Origin: Antilocapra americana
Taxonomy: Eukaryota > Chordata > Mammalia > Artiodactyla > Antilocapridae
Direction: 5' to 3'
Assembly (NCBI GenBank): GCA_007570785.1
Contig: ML662442.1
Location: 64,315,213 to 64,379,212, forward strand
DNA length: 64,000 nucleotides
The notes under the pieces were generated by a model, which was not told the DNA's origin, searched no databases, and saw only the letters and a list, made by a program, of their open reading frames with translations. This document shows, piece by piece, positions 44,986 through 55,384 of the stretch (position 1 is the first letter of the stretch; every line of letters starts with the position of its first letter). The position numbers were made by a program, and so were the translations under genes.

Positions 44986-45554
44986 ACCTTGACTTTTACT
45001 AATAAAAATCTCTCTTTTTGTATAATACCACTGATTTTGTCTCTTGGCCTGCAAATCCTAAATTGTCTGATTCTTGACAGAAAAAGTTTGCTGGCTCCTG
45101 GTCTAGGTAATTGAAAGAAAATTTTCAAAGGGTCCTTTTTCTTTGCCATTTTTATAACTGCTAATTTCACTGCTAAGCTTAGAAGAAATGTGTGACCAAC
45201 CAAATTAGTTCAGGTGTCTGCAGATTCTTTTTTTAAATATAATTTTTGAATAGGTAAACATATACATTACTTCATTCACATCAGAATTTAAAAGGCTTTC
45301 TTATCAGCCTTTCTCCAGTGGTTGTGTTGATCTTTGAGTCTCCCATCACCGAGGCTGAGGTTTATCGCTTAAAAACACCTTGACTTTATATTTAGTCTAA
45401 TAATAAGAATGACTAGCATGCTTGAATTAGAGGGATAGAATACTGCTTATCCAGACTGGTTTTTATTTGTATCATTTCCTCTTCTTTCTTGGACCCAGCT
45501 TGCCTGCAGTGGCTTTATTTAGTTCTCAGTACAAATGTCAAACTAGCTAAAGTT
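44986..45554. other. Unassigned stretch
   Basis: No recognised feature. Confidence 0.4.
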
Positions 45555-46200
45555 GGTGCTTCAGTTATGTACTGGTGCATAATAAATTACCTCCAAACTT
45601 AGAGGCTTAAAGCAACAGCAATTTATTTTGTCTCATAATGCTATGAGTTGACCAGATGGCTCTCCTGCATTCTGGTGTGTCAGCTGCGCACTGGGATGGC
45701 CAGACGGGCCGTAATGTCCTCTCTCAGGTGGCTGGCTGTTGGCACCAGGGGCCAGCCAGGAGTTGAGTTGGAATTACTGGCTGAAGACTTGGTTCTTCTC
45801 TCACATGGATACCCGGCTTTTCTCTGAGTGGAGGTTGGGCTCTAAGAAATTCCAAACCTAGTCTAAGAAAGTACACACAAACCATTGAATTCCAAATGGT
45901 TTCTGATCAAAATATAACAGAGAAATGTATCCTGGTTATGTAACGTGTTAATATCATGGGAAGTTGGGTGAAGTAGGTACACAGGAACCCACGGGAACCC
46001 ACTGGAGTATGTTTATAATTCTTGTACAAATTGAAATTATTTTAAAATAAAAAAGCTTACAAAGAAATAATTTATGGGATTAGCTCAGATTTAAGAGGAG
46101 AGGAAATAGACTCCACTTTTTGATGAGGGAATGACCAGATTATATTACAAGAGAGCACATGGGCTAGGAGGGATTGTTGCAGCAACCTAGTGAGCTATTA
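45555..46200 (-). mobile_element. MaLR-like LTR, minus strand, interrupted by an L1M tail
   Basis: Left part: 'ataataaattacctccaaac', 'ttagaggcttaaagcaacag', 'caatttattttgtctcat'. Right part, after 46075: 'gctcagatttaagaggagag', 'gaaatagactccactttttg', 'atgagggaatgaccagat'. They are the two ends of one reversed LTR of the same type as 37575-38160. The segment 45895-46072 does not belong to it. Confidence 0.55.
45895..46072 (+). mobile_element. Old L1 (L1M) 3' end
   Basis: 'tgtaacgtgttaatatcatg', 'ggaagttgggtgaag' and 'gaaattattttaaaataaaa' resemble the 3' end of L1M elements with its terminal A/T-rich tail. It sits inside an LTR and so is younger than it. Confidence 0.55.
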
Positions 46201-46566
46201 ACCCCTGTTTAGGTCATCTTAGCATGATTGGGAGAGAGAATGTGTGTGTGTGTCTGATTTCTAATGCTTTCCCACCTAAATTTGACAGTCTTCCTCTTTC
46301 ACTTTGGAGCAGCTGTTAAGAAGTACTTCTGTGTTTATATTACCATCTACTCCTCCCTGGATCATATTTTCTGAACATGATCCAGAAAAAATAAGTTGTC
46401 TTGGGTCAAGCTAAGAAGCAGTCACTGACCTGATTACTGTGATGTGTTGATCCTGAAATTGAGAATCACGTGTAGAAATTCATCATATGCAGACTGCATG
46501 AGCTGAAGCAGAAGGTATTTGTTCCTGGGAGACCTGAGTCTCTCGGTTGCAACCTCTAACAAGCAG

Positions 46567-46770
46567 TAACCAACCGTTTTGGCACCAGGGACCAGCTTCA
46601 TAGAAGACTGTTTTCCCATGGATTGAGGAGGGGTGGGGGATGGTTTCCGGATGATTCAAGCACATTGCATTTATTGTGCAATTTACTTATATTATTACAT
46701 TAGCTCCACCTCAGATCATCAGGCATTAGATGCCAGAGGAACCCTCTGCTCCAGAATCTAATCATCAGTG
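46567..46770 (+). mobile_element. hAT-like DNA transposon fossil
   Basis: 'caaccgttttggcaccaggg', 'accagcttcatagaagactg', 'gggatggtttccggatgatt', 'caagcacattgcatttatt' and 'cagatcatcaggcattaga' match a well-known non-autonomous mammalian DNA transposon. I think of the Cheshire/Zaphod group but cannot fix the name. No transposase frame remains. Confidence 0.65.
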
Positions 46771-47249
46771 CAGCTTTGTGAGCTAATCAATCACAAGCTT
46801 TTAGATTTGAAAGCATGGCTCTGATAACTTCCAAGTCATCTGTAAACACTGCAGAATTTATTTAAACTACATTTTGGGGTCTACCTTTGTCTTTCCTGGA
46901 GTTCCAAATTCCACTCTCCATTCCTTTAATTCCATCATACCCCAGCATGGGAATAGAGGATTTATTAGGGAAGCGGAAGAAAGCTGGAGTTATTTGGCAC
47001 AGAAATTTCATCCAAAACTTCATTGTTTAAGAAAGCAAACACACACACACAAAAAAAAAAAGAAAAGAAAGAAAGAAAGAAATCACCATATTCATAAATG
47101 AAACTGATCTATGTTTTACCTGTTGTGCTATCTATATCAGATTTAGTATATGAGACATGCTAGTTTTCCAAAATGCTAAAGATTTCTATCTTTGCATGTT
47201 CAGCAAAAGATGAGCCATCTGTTCTTTGACTAAGACACATTTTTAGAAG
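46771..47249. other. Unassigned; CA/A/GAAA simple repeat 47038-47082
   Basis: 'acacacacac', then a poly(A) run, then (GAAA)n. Possibly the tail of an unrecognised retroposon. Confidence 0.45.
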
Positions 47250-47610
47250 TAGATCTTTGATATGTTAAATATTTTTTTTTCAGTGACTATTGATCTATTC
47301 TGATTTTCTATTTATTCTTGAATCAATTATAAAAATTACTTTTCTGAAATATCTGTAGTTCCACCCAGACCTTCAAATTTGTTGGTGAAAGTCTACATGT
47401 GATACTTTATTATGATCTTTCAAATGTATCCTTTGTGGTTTTACTGTCTTTCTCATTGATAATTTTTCCTTTTTTGTTTTATCTCTTCTCTTGGTTAATC
47501 TTAGCTATCTTTTTTCTTTTTACTGTCTATTTAGAAGAAAAAGCTCTGATTCTACTAATTAATTCTACTTTTCTGTTTGCTTTCTAATTTATTAACTTCT
47601 TTGGCTCTGT
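47250..47610 (-). mobile_element. Old L1 ORF2 fragment, minus strand
   Basis: 'tctcttctcttggttaatct' and 'aaagctctgattctacta' followed by 'ctttctaatttattaacttc' resemble the antisense of the middle of L1 ORF2. The 62-codon + frame is hydrophobic because it is an antisense reading, not a membrane protein. Confidence 0.5.
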
Positions 47611-48984
47611 GGAGTACTCTCAATTTACTGATAAGCTCTAGAGGCCGAGATAACTGAGTGGTAAATTTTCATCATGGGTAGGAAAGATATCCAAATTGGT
47701 GGCAAGGCATGTGGTGGAGAGTGAGGCTGTTGGATACAGCAGGGACTTCTGAATGGTCAGTAAACAAAGTTGGGAGAGGAGGGACCACTTTCATTTAGTA
47801 TGAGTGATAACAAAAGACAGTCATTTTGAGAGATTTCCCTCCAGTGCAATGAATAATTTAAAAATGTTTAGAGTAAGTAGAGCATAAAGGACAGAAAGGA
47901 AATAAAAGTAGCATATTTAATGGTGCTTAGGTAGATCTACTCTGCTTTGACTGCTGTCAAATTGTTTTACAGTAGTCAGGAGCTTCATGATTTCTAGGAA
48001 AATAATTATTCAGAAGGTTATATTTCTAAATTCAAATTTATGAAAGATCTTATTATTCAGGGATACCTTTTCTTCCATCCAGAGCTATGAACTTCCCACG
48101 TCACAATGTCTAATCTCTCCCTTCTTGAAACAAAGGCAGTTTCCTCATGAACAGAAAGAGGTTTTTATGCCACTGGAAAAACAATCTATCCTTCTGCCAT
48201 TTTGATAACTTATGGAGAATAAATGAGATTGAATTAGGAATGGAGGGCCCTGTCTCAGACTTCAACAATTAATAGACTATTACAGAGAAGCAACTTCTTG
48301 AATTAAGATTCCTCTGGGATCAGATGTCTGTCTTACTGAATTTGAATGCAGAGCGTGTAAAACTTGTCCCAACATTTCATGCAAACCAGAAAATGAAATA
48401 TTTATATGTACTGCTCTTAGCCACGCCCAGAAGTTTTCATTACATCCACCGTCTTTCATTCCCTGGCCCCAAGAATCTGAACCCCACAAACCTCTTAAAC
48501 TGAAAATTCTCACAATATTCTCTTCTGTCCTATTATTATCTCCTCATGGATCACTAAACCTCCTAGTTTTGCTTACTCTGAACTCAATCATTTTTGAATT
48601 TTTTCCCCAATTTCACTTTCCCCTTACAACTAACCACTCATTACCAATTCAAGATTCAGTGGTTTATAAATTCATCTGTACCCATGTAGTTCAGATGTAT
48701 TCTTGCTTTCAGAGTCAGAAGAACTAGGAGTTGCCAAATACCAAACTATATAAGACCTTGTGTCAGACACTGGCTACCTAACAATATTTATTCCCCCCTT
48801 TCCTTTAGTAAGAAAATCTTGATTTTTAAGCTGAGCACATAACTTTTCAACTAAAAGGAAATCTTAGTAGAGAGTGTGTAGGATTTTCTTCTATCCTTTC
48901 TTTGTCCACCTTCCCCAAAGAGAGATTGTGCGCCAATAAGCTATATCCTGCCAGAAGAACAGCAGAAACCTGGGTGCAGTGTAT
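47611..48984. other. Unassigned stretch
   Basis: No gene or repeat recognised. Confidence 0.38.
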
Positions 48985-49570
48985 TACCATGGACTATGAA
49001 TTGTGTCTTCTACCCCCAGTATGACTGTGTTTGGAGATAGGGTTTTAGGAAGACCATTAAGGTGAAATGAGGTCATAAAGGTGGTGCTCTAATCTGATGG
49101 GCCTGGGAGCCTTATCAGAAGAGGTGTTCTAAGTCGCTTCAGTTGCGTCTGACTCTTTGCGACACTACAGACTGTAACCCACCAGGCTCCTCTGTCCATA
49201 GGATTCTTCAGGCAAGAATACTAGAGCGGATTAACATGCCCTTCTCCAGGGGATCTTCCCAACCCAGGGATCGAACCTGTGTCTCTTATGTCTCTTGCAC
49301 TGGCAGGCAGGTTCTTTATCACTAGCGCCACCTGGGAAGCCCTATTAGAGGAGGAAGAGATACCAGATCTCTCTCTTTCAGTGCACACAAAATGGCCATG
49401 AAGGACACAACAAGAAGGCTACTGTCTAGAAACCAGGAAGAGAGGCCTCACCAGAAACCAAGTCTGACAGCGCCTTGATCTCAGACTGTAGTCTCCAGAG
49501 CTGAGAGAAAACAAACGTTTTCCACCCAGACCATGGTACCTCACTGTGGCAGCCCTAGCAGGCTAATACA
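48985..49570 (+). mobile_element. MaLR-type LTR (MLT1-like), split by a SINE
   Basis: Left part: 'tgaattgtgtcttctacccc', 'tgtttggagatagggtttta', 'gaaatgaggtcataaagg'. Right part: 'agaaaccaggaagagaggcc', 'gcgccttgatctcagactg', 'actgtggcagccctagcagg', 'ctaatacagg'. Sense orientation. A Bov-tA sits between the two. Confidence 0.82.
49128..49342 (-). mobile_element. Bov-tA SINE
   Basis: Antisense copy, 'aagtcgcttcagttgcgtct' to 'gcgccacctgggaagcc'. The flanks 'ccttatcagaagagg' and 'ccctattagaggagg' look like a diverged TSD within the LTR. Confidence 0.94.
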
Positions 49571-49645
49571 GGTGTATGGAAACTCTCTGTACCACCTTTG
49601 CAACTTTTCTGTAAGTTGGCAATTACTTTTAAATAAAAAGTTTAT
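49571..49645 (+). repeat. Old L1 (L1M) 3'-end scrap
   Basis: 'gtgtatggaaactctctgta', 'cttttctgtaagttggcaat' and a 'taaataaaaag' end match the L1M 3' end also seen at 45895-46072. Confidence 0.5.
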
Positions 49646-50087
49646 TAAAGGAATAAGAGAGCAAGAAGAAAGAAGAGAGAGTCAAAGTACGAAATGGTCA
49701 GAATGCAGAAATACAAATACAGGCCATGTTGGAGAAGGGCTCCTCTCCACCTCATTGCTTTAGGTTAACCCCTCCATTTTTTAATTCATTCTTTTCGTCT
49801 TTTTGTTTTACCTCCCGGCCTCTCCATCGTGCTTTCATGTGCATAGTCCTCTACTTTTGTGAGTCCTCTCTCATCTTCCTTCTCTCTCATATCTGTTTGT
49901 TTAGCTTCTTTTTTAACAAGTTATATACTACAGTTACTTCATGCAGCCCATGTTATTTCATGATTATGATGTGGTTATTATAATGTGTAAGGCCACAGGT
50001 AACATGTCAAATGAACAACATAAACTCTAAAGACAACTGGATTCCAGGGACAAAGGGAGATTCACAGGGCCCTGAATATCCATATTC
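49646..50087. other. Unassigned stretch
   Basis: An 85-codon hydrophobic frame at 49726-49983 is pyrimidine-rich and unrecognised; not called. Confidence 0.4.
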
Positions 50088-50160
50088 TCTGTGGGCATAA
50101 TGATAGAACAAGAGAGGAAACTGAGGTTCAAAGAAATCAAGTAACTTTCTAACATTATCC
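50088..50160 (+). repeat. MIR scrap
   Basis: 'agaggaaactgaggttcaaa' and 'gaaatcaagtaactttcta' match the conserved MIR centre. Confidence 0.6.
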
Positions 50161-50705
50161 CCTGCTATCCCCTGAATGCTTGTGTGCCCCTAAAATTCAC
50201 ATGCTGATATCTTGACCCAGAAGGTGATGCTCTTAGGAGGTGATGGATTTGGGAGGTAATTAGGTCATGAAAGTGGTGCCCTCATAAATGGGATAAAAGT
50301 GAAAGTCACTCAGTCGTGTCTGACTCTGTGACCCCATGGACATACAGCCCATGGAATTCTCCAGGCCAGAATACTGGAGTGGGTAGCCATTCCCTTCTCC
50401 AGGGGATCTTCCCAACTCAGGGATCGAACCCAGGTCTCCTGCATTGCAGGCAGATTCTTTACCAGCTGAGCCACCAGGGAAGGCCATAAATGAGATGAGT
50501 CCCCCTATAAAAGAGACTCCAGAGAAATTCTTTGCCCATTCTTCTGCCACGTGAGGATACAATGAGAAATCTGCGTTCTAGAAAAGGGCCTCATCCAACT
50601 ATGCTAAAACCTTGATCTTGGGTTTCCAGCCTCTAAAACTGCAAGGAATAAATTTCTCTTATTTGTATGCTACCCAGTCTACAGACCAACTGGACTAAGA
50701 CATCC
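50161..50705 (+). mobile_element. MaLR-type LTR (MST-like), split by a SINE
   Basis: 'gaatgcttgtgtgcccctaa', 'attcacatgctgatatcttg' and 'gggaggtaattaggtcatga' left of the SINE. 'tataaaagagactccagag', 'ttctgccacgtgaggataca' and 'ccttgatcttgggtttcca' right of it. The end is 'gactaagaca'. Sense orientation, solo LTR. Confidence 0.85.
50295..50484 (-). mobile_element. Bov-tA SINE
   Basis: Antisense copy, 'gtgaaagtcactcagtcgtg' to 'ctgagccaccagggaaggc'. The TSD CATAAATGGGAT (50283-50294) and CATAAATGAGAT (50485-50496) differs at one base. Confidence 0.96.
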
Positions 50706-51809
50706 CTTTATCAATACCAGTAGGTTTACATTAGTGGAGAATTCTAGCTCTTTGGTCCCCAAACTCAAAGCACCTGGCACACAGGAGCACTCATTAAATG
50801 CCTATTGAGTGAATGTCTCAGTCTTCTATGATCATTACATTGAAGTTCAGAGAGCACAGACTCAGATTTAAATCCCTGGCTACTTTGCTACATTATCATC
50901 ATTCTTGGATGATGGTTGTTAGGACCCTTGAATAAGAAAAGAATAATTGAATATTTCTCCAAATAATCTCCTTTCACACACTGACACTGTCATTGTGCTT
51001 AACAAACCCACACACTGTCACCATGACAACATATGGTCCTTAGTCCCATTTCGACCATTAGACACACTTTATAAATAGAATATTCAGTTTCATTCTATCC
51101 AATTTTGCCTTAACTTTTTTTGTGATAAAGCCAGAGTTACTAAACAATGTATGATTTTGCTTTAAAGCTCAGGCTATGGTGTCTCATGAGGATTTAATAG
51201 TTCACACAGGTCATATGAGACTTGTTATGAGCATTTAGCATTTAGAAACTACTTATTTGGTTCTTGTGACAAGTAGCAAGAAACTTTTACCTGGTAGATG
51301 TAGAATTAGGTGCCACAAACAAAAAGATAAACGAAAATGCTTTTCCTTCCCTGGGGACACTTACAACACAACACATATTTTGTTCATGTGCATGATGCAT
51401 GAATCTGTAAATTTAAAATTAGAGATAATATGGTCAGATAGTGTTTCCCTCATTTCATCTAATTCAGACAAAATGACTACTGATGCTCTCATATTTGCAG
51501 TTTGTTTTACATTTTACTCTGAGAGTCTCAAATTATCCTAATGCTGAAGGGTTTATAACTTGTAAAATAACAAGACAGTCAGATTTAGCAAAAGAAGAGA
51601 CAGTTTATTAATTCCAATCAGTGGGTTGTCTTCCTGTCTTATTTTAAAATATATTTGGTAAAGAAGCAGTTTCCTTTACCTCAGGTAATAAAATATACTC
51701 CGGGAAAATTTTCAGAAAATTAAAAACATTTGCCCTATTTAATTATATTTTATCTTCAGTCTTAAAGATTATCTTCTGGATTTTTCTAGGGATAGGAAAA
51801 ATGTACAGA
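50706..51809. other. Unassigned; weak L2 end near 50770-50820
   Basis: 'cacctggcacacaggagcac' and 'tcattaaatgcctattgagt' are L2-like. The 94-codon frame at 51257-51541 is not recognisable. Confidence 0.38.
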
Positions 51810-52045
51810 ATTAACCGGGGTTGGTAATAACAATAATAATGGTAGTTATTCTATGTGTTAGGCATGGTGATTTGACTATTTATTCTCATTGCCTCATTTA
51901 ATCCTTATCATAATCTTGTGAAATATGTACCATCATTAGCCCGGTTTACAAAATGAGGAAATCTGGGGCTTAACGAGATTAAGTAATTTGTTGAGCTCCT
52001 AAATAGTGAAGGTGAGGGGGAGGAAATTTTGAATCTTCTTGGTAC
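51810..52045 (+). repeat. MIR, nearly complete
   Basis: 'ttctatgtgttaggcatggt', 'tcattgcctcatttaatcct', 'ttacaaaatgaggaaatctg' and 'taagtaatttgttgagctcc' appear in the right order. The best preserved MIR in the window. Confidence 0.82.
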
Positions 52046-52984
52046 TCATCTTCATTAGGGAAAAGGTCTTACTTCATCTGTTCTCAAGGTAACTGTCAGA
52101 CCATTTGCAGCAGATTTTTTACTACAAGGGAATATTTTAAGCAGACATTTCTATTCCTTCGCCATATATCTTAGGTTATTAGTGTCTCTCTTGTTACGAG
52201 TAAAACTTACATCCTGTCACTCTGAATACTAAAACATCTCCAGCTAGACTCTGGATCCAGAACACTACCCCTGAGGTCATTGTGATGTTGATGTTTCCAT
52301 TTGGATCTTCCTCTGCCTTCTCCTCTGGGAGCCCGGTTCTACATCCTTGACTCAGAGCACATGCTGATGACTCTGGGTGGCAATGATGATGCAACCCACC
52401 TTAGTTAATATGTCATCAGCAGTCAGCACTGTTGTGGGTGGCAGAGAAAACAACTCTCACTTTGGGATGAAATAAAAATGCATACTGTACACAGAGGCAA
52501 CAAAAAGGTTCAGGAGTATAACTGTGAAAGGTATAGTTATTATTCCCTTAGAGACCTCGTGCTATAAAAATCTTTGTTAAAACATTTTATTCTCATCTTT
52601 CTGTGACTGAGAAATATTTCTTAATGTTGAAAATAGAAGAGAAAAATCACTGATACTAAAACCTGAAAGTTAATGGAAAGAATTAGATTTCACCCAGAGT
52701 CCTGTAAGTGGTCCAAGAAGAAAAATCAGAATATATGGAAAGAAAGAAAAAACAGAGCTTTGTAAGATTTCAGAGTTAATGAATAAACTTTTAAAGTGCT
52801 GAAAACCTGAAAGCAACTTAGATGAACATCCAGAATTCTGAGACTTCACTAGGGAGCTGCCTAATTACTCAAATCTACAGTGACTGGGGGAAAAAACAAA
52901 AACAAAAAACGGTTGCTCTGCAAGATTCTTGTCTTCCAGGGATGGTTAAAATGTGATTCTAATTCCAAAATGAATGTTTGGATG
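52046..52984. other. Unassigned stretch
   Basis: No gene or repeat recognised. Confidence 0.4.
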
Positions 52985-53212
52985 GCCCAGACCAGTTTTT
53001 CTTAGCCTCAGCACCACTGACATTAAGGCCAGGTGCTTTTTGTTGTGGGACTATTGTGGGACTGTGGTAAATATATTGTGGAGTATTTACTAGCATCTGT
53101 GATCAGTGGCCCCTGGATACTGGCAACTTACCTCCTCCCTCAGTCATGACTATCAAAAACATTGCCAAGTGTTCCATGTGGAGCAAAGTCACTAGTGGTT
53201 TAGAGAACCAAT
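52985..53212 (-). mobile_element. MER5A (hAT-Charlie MITE)
   Basis: Reversed MER5A: 'ttagcctcagcaccactgac' at one end, 'gtgatcagtggcccctgg' in the middle, 'aaaacattgccaagtgttcc' and 'agtggtttagagaacca' at the other. Non-autonomous, no coding. Confidence 0.78.
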
Positions 53213-53324
53213 GGATTAGATGTCCCTTTTCCAAGCTCCTATTATGTTTGATGACCCAGCTGACTTGTTAGGAGATTCAGATACATAGGGTCCTCCCAGA
53301 GATAAGGACTTCTGCACTCCATCA

Positions 53325-53395
53325 GGTGGCCTTAAATCCTAACTCTTTTGCTTACTAGCTGTAAGGGCTTGGTCAAGTTACTAAATGGTAAAATA
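53325..53395 (+). repeat. MIR core scrap
   Basis: 'ttgcttactagctgtaaggg' and 'cttggtcaagttactaaatg' are the MIR core. Confidence 0.7.
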
Positions 53396-53400
53396 TCAGC

Positions 53401-53425
53401 TGTTGTTGTTGTTGTTGTTGTTGTT
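53401..53425. repeat. TGT trinucleotide repeat
   Basis: About eight TTG units. Confidence 0.95.
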
Positions 53426-53597
53426 TAATTGCCAAGTGAGATTTTCTGAAGGGAAAAAAAGAAAGCTGTCAGGAAAGGGAAAGGGGGAGTTGTTCAGTGG
53501 ATTCAGGATTTAAGTTTTACAAGATGAGAAAGTTCTAGAGTTCTGGTGTCCAAAAACATGCATATAGCTAACACTACTGTACTGTACACTTACAAAT

Positions 53598-54032
53598 GGT
53601 TGTCATTGTCGTTCAGTAGCCAAGTCATATCCAACTCTGTGATTTTATGGACAGAAGCAAGCCAGGCTTCCTTGTCCCTCATCATCTCCTGATGTTTGCC
53701 CAAGTTCATGTCCAAAGAATCAGTGATGACATCCAACCATTTCATCCTCTGTCACTCCCTTCTCCTCTTGCCTTCAATCTTTCCCAGCATTAAGGTCTTC
53801 TCCAATGAGTAAGCTGTTTGTATTAGGTGACCAAATTATTGGAGCTTCAGCTTCAGCATCAGTCCTTTCAATGAGTATTCAGGGTCGATTTCCTTTAAGA
53901 TTGACTGGTTTGATCTCCTTGCAGTCCAAGGGACTCTCAAGAGTCTTCTCCAACACCACAGTTCAAAAGCACCAATTCTTCTGCCTTCCTTATGGTCCAG
54001 ATCTTAAGTTCATACATGACTACCAAAAAGGC
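53598..54032 (-). mobile_element. Older BovB 3' region, left part
   Basis: Antisense BovB: 'catcatctcctgatgtttgc', 'atcctctgtcactcccttct' and 'gtccaagggactctcaagag', ending near 'catacatgactacc'. The same element resumes at about 54669 ('catgactatatggacctttg'), so a second BovB has landed within it. A 115-codon + frame is an antisense shadow. Confidence 0.88.
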
Positions 54033-54668
54033 TTTCAGTTCAGTTCAGTCGCTCAGTCATGTCCAACTCTTTGCGACCCCATGAATCACAGCACGCCAGT
54101 CCTCTCTGTCCGTCACCAACTCCCAGAATCCACCCAAACCCATGTCCATTGAGTTGGTGATGCCATCCAGCCATCTCATCCTCTGTCATTCTCTTCTCCT
54201 CCTGCCCTCAATCCTTCCCAGCATCAGGGTCTTTTCCAATGAGTCAACTCTACGCATGAGGTGGCCAAAGTATTGGAGTTTCAGCTTCAACATCAGTCCT
54301 TCTAATGAACACCCAGGACTGATCTCCTTTAGGATGGACTGGTTGGATCTCCTTGTAGTCCAAGGGACTCTCAACAGTCTTCTCCAACACCACAGTTCAA
54401 AAGCATCAATTCTTCGGTGCTCAGCTTTCTTCACCGTCCAACTCTCACATCCATACATGACTAGTGGAAAAACCATAGCCTTGACTATATGGACCTTTGT
54501 TGGCAAAGTAATGTCTCTGCTTTTCAATATGTTATCTAGGTTGGTCACAACTTTCCTTCCAAGGAGTAAGCATCTTTTAATTTCATGGCTGCACTCACCA
54601 TCTGCAGTGATTTTGGAGCCCCCAAAAATAAAGTCTGACTGTTTCCACTGTTTCCCCATCTATTTCCC
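54033..54668 (-). mobile_element. Younger BovB, 5'-truncated, nested in an older BovB
   Basis: Antisense BovB running from its terminus ('ttcagttcagttcagtcgct' at 54033) to a truncation at 'ccatctatttccc'. It is better preserved than its host: a 157-codon sense frame on the minus strand stays open. Confidence 0.9.
54186..54659 (-). pseudogene. BovB ORF C-terminal remnant (157 codons open)
   Basis: Encodes the region downstream of the RT catalytic core. Recognisable segments are 'GGSKITADGECSHEIKR' near residues 13-29, 'VMYGCESWTVKKAEHRRI' near 67-84 and 'ELWCWRRLLRVPWTTRR' near 88-104, matching the family's post-RT domain. The RT active site itself is missing because of 5' truncation. The 176-codon + frame over the same bases is a shadow. 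Confidence 0.87.
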
Positions 54669-55000
54669 ATGACTATATGGACCTTTGCTTGCAGAGGGAT
54701 GTCTTTGCTTTTTAACCCACTGTCTAGGTTTGTCATAGCTTTCCTGACAAGAAGCAATTGTTTCTAATTTCACATCTGCAGTCACTAGCCGCAGTGATTT
54801 TAGAGCCTGAGAATAAGAAATCTGTCACTACTTCCACCTTTCCCCCTTCTATTTGCCATGAGGTGATGGGGCCAGATGCCATGATCTTAGGTTTTTTTTT
54901 TTTAATATTGTTTTAAACCAGCTTTTTCACTCTCCTCTTTCACCCTCATCAAGAGGCTCTTCAGTTCCTCTTCACTTTCTGCCATTAAAGTGGTTTCAGT
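54669..55000 (-). mobile_element. Older BovB, right part
   Basis: 'ggacctttgcttgcagaggg', 'gggccagatgccatgatctt' and 'catcaagaggctcttcagtt' continue the older BovB toward its 5' side. It stops in the RT region near 'tctgccattaaagtgg'. Confidence 0.86.
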
Positions 55001-55004
55001 AGCT

Positions 55005-55290
55005 AATATCTATTAAGTGTGTGTGCATTCATTTTTCAACCAGAAAGTACGGAAGGAGCCAGGAAATATACTAGGTCCTGGGGATAAGATTCTGAGCCAA
55101 AATAATGCTGACTCTGATTTTGTGGAATGTAACAGTCTAGCAATGGGATGGAAATTAATCAAGCTATTGCTCATGTAAGTGCATAATTACCCAGTCAGAT
55201 GAATGCTGTGGAGTAAAGTACATGGCATTAGCATGTAAATAGGTCTGTAGTCGAAGAAAGCTTCAGGCATTCTGATCAATGTGGCTGAGT
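55005..55290 (+). repeat. Ancient dispersed repeat, family not identified (third, short copy)
   Basis: 'atatactaggtcctggggat' and 'aagattctgagccaaaat' followed by 'gtggaatgtaacagtctagc' resembles the start of the repeat at 7748 and 26308. Low confidence in family. Confidence 0.35.
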
Positions 55291-55384
55291 CACAGAAGGA
55301 AAATTTGCCAGAGGCCTGTTTGCTAAGCACTTTTCCTATAGGGTGGCATGGAGTGGATTCATGCCATATGATGTGGGTACTGTT

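Noticed and set aside
49726..49983. 85-codon hydrophobic frame resembling a membrane protein
   Set aside because: Hydrophobicity follows from a pyrimidine-rich strand; no homology or context.
54142..54672. 176-codon open frame on +
   Set aside because: Antisense shadow of the younger BovB; the sense frame on the minus strand carries the recognisable BovB protein.
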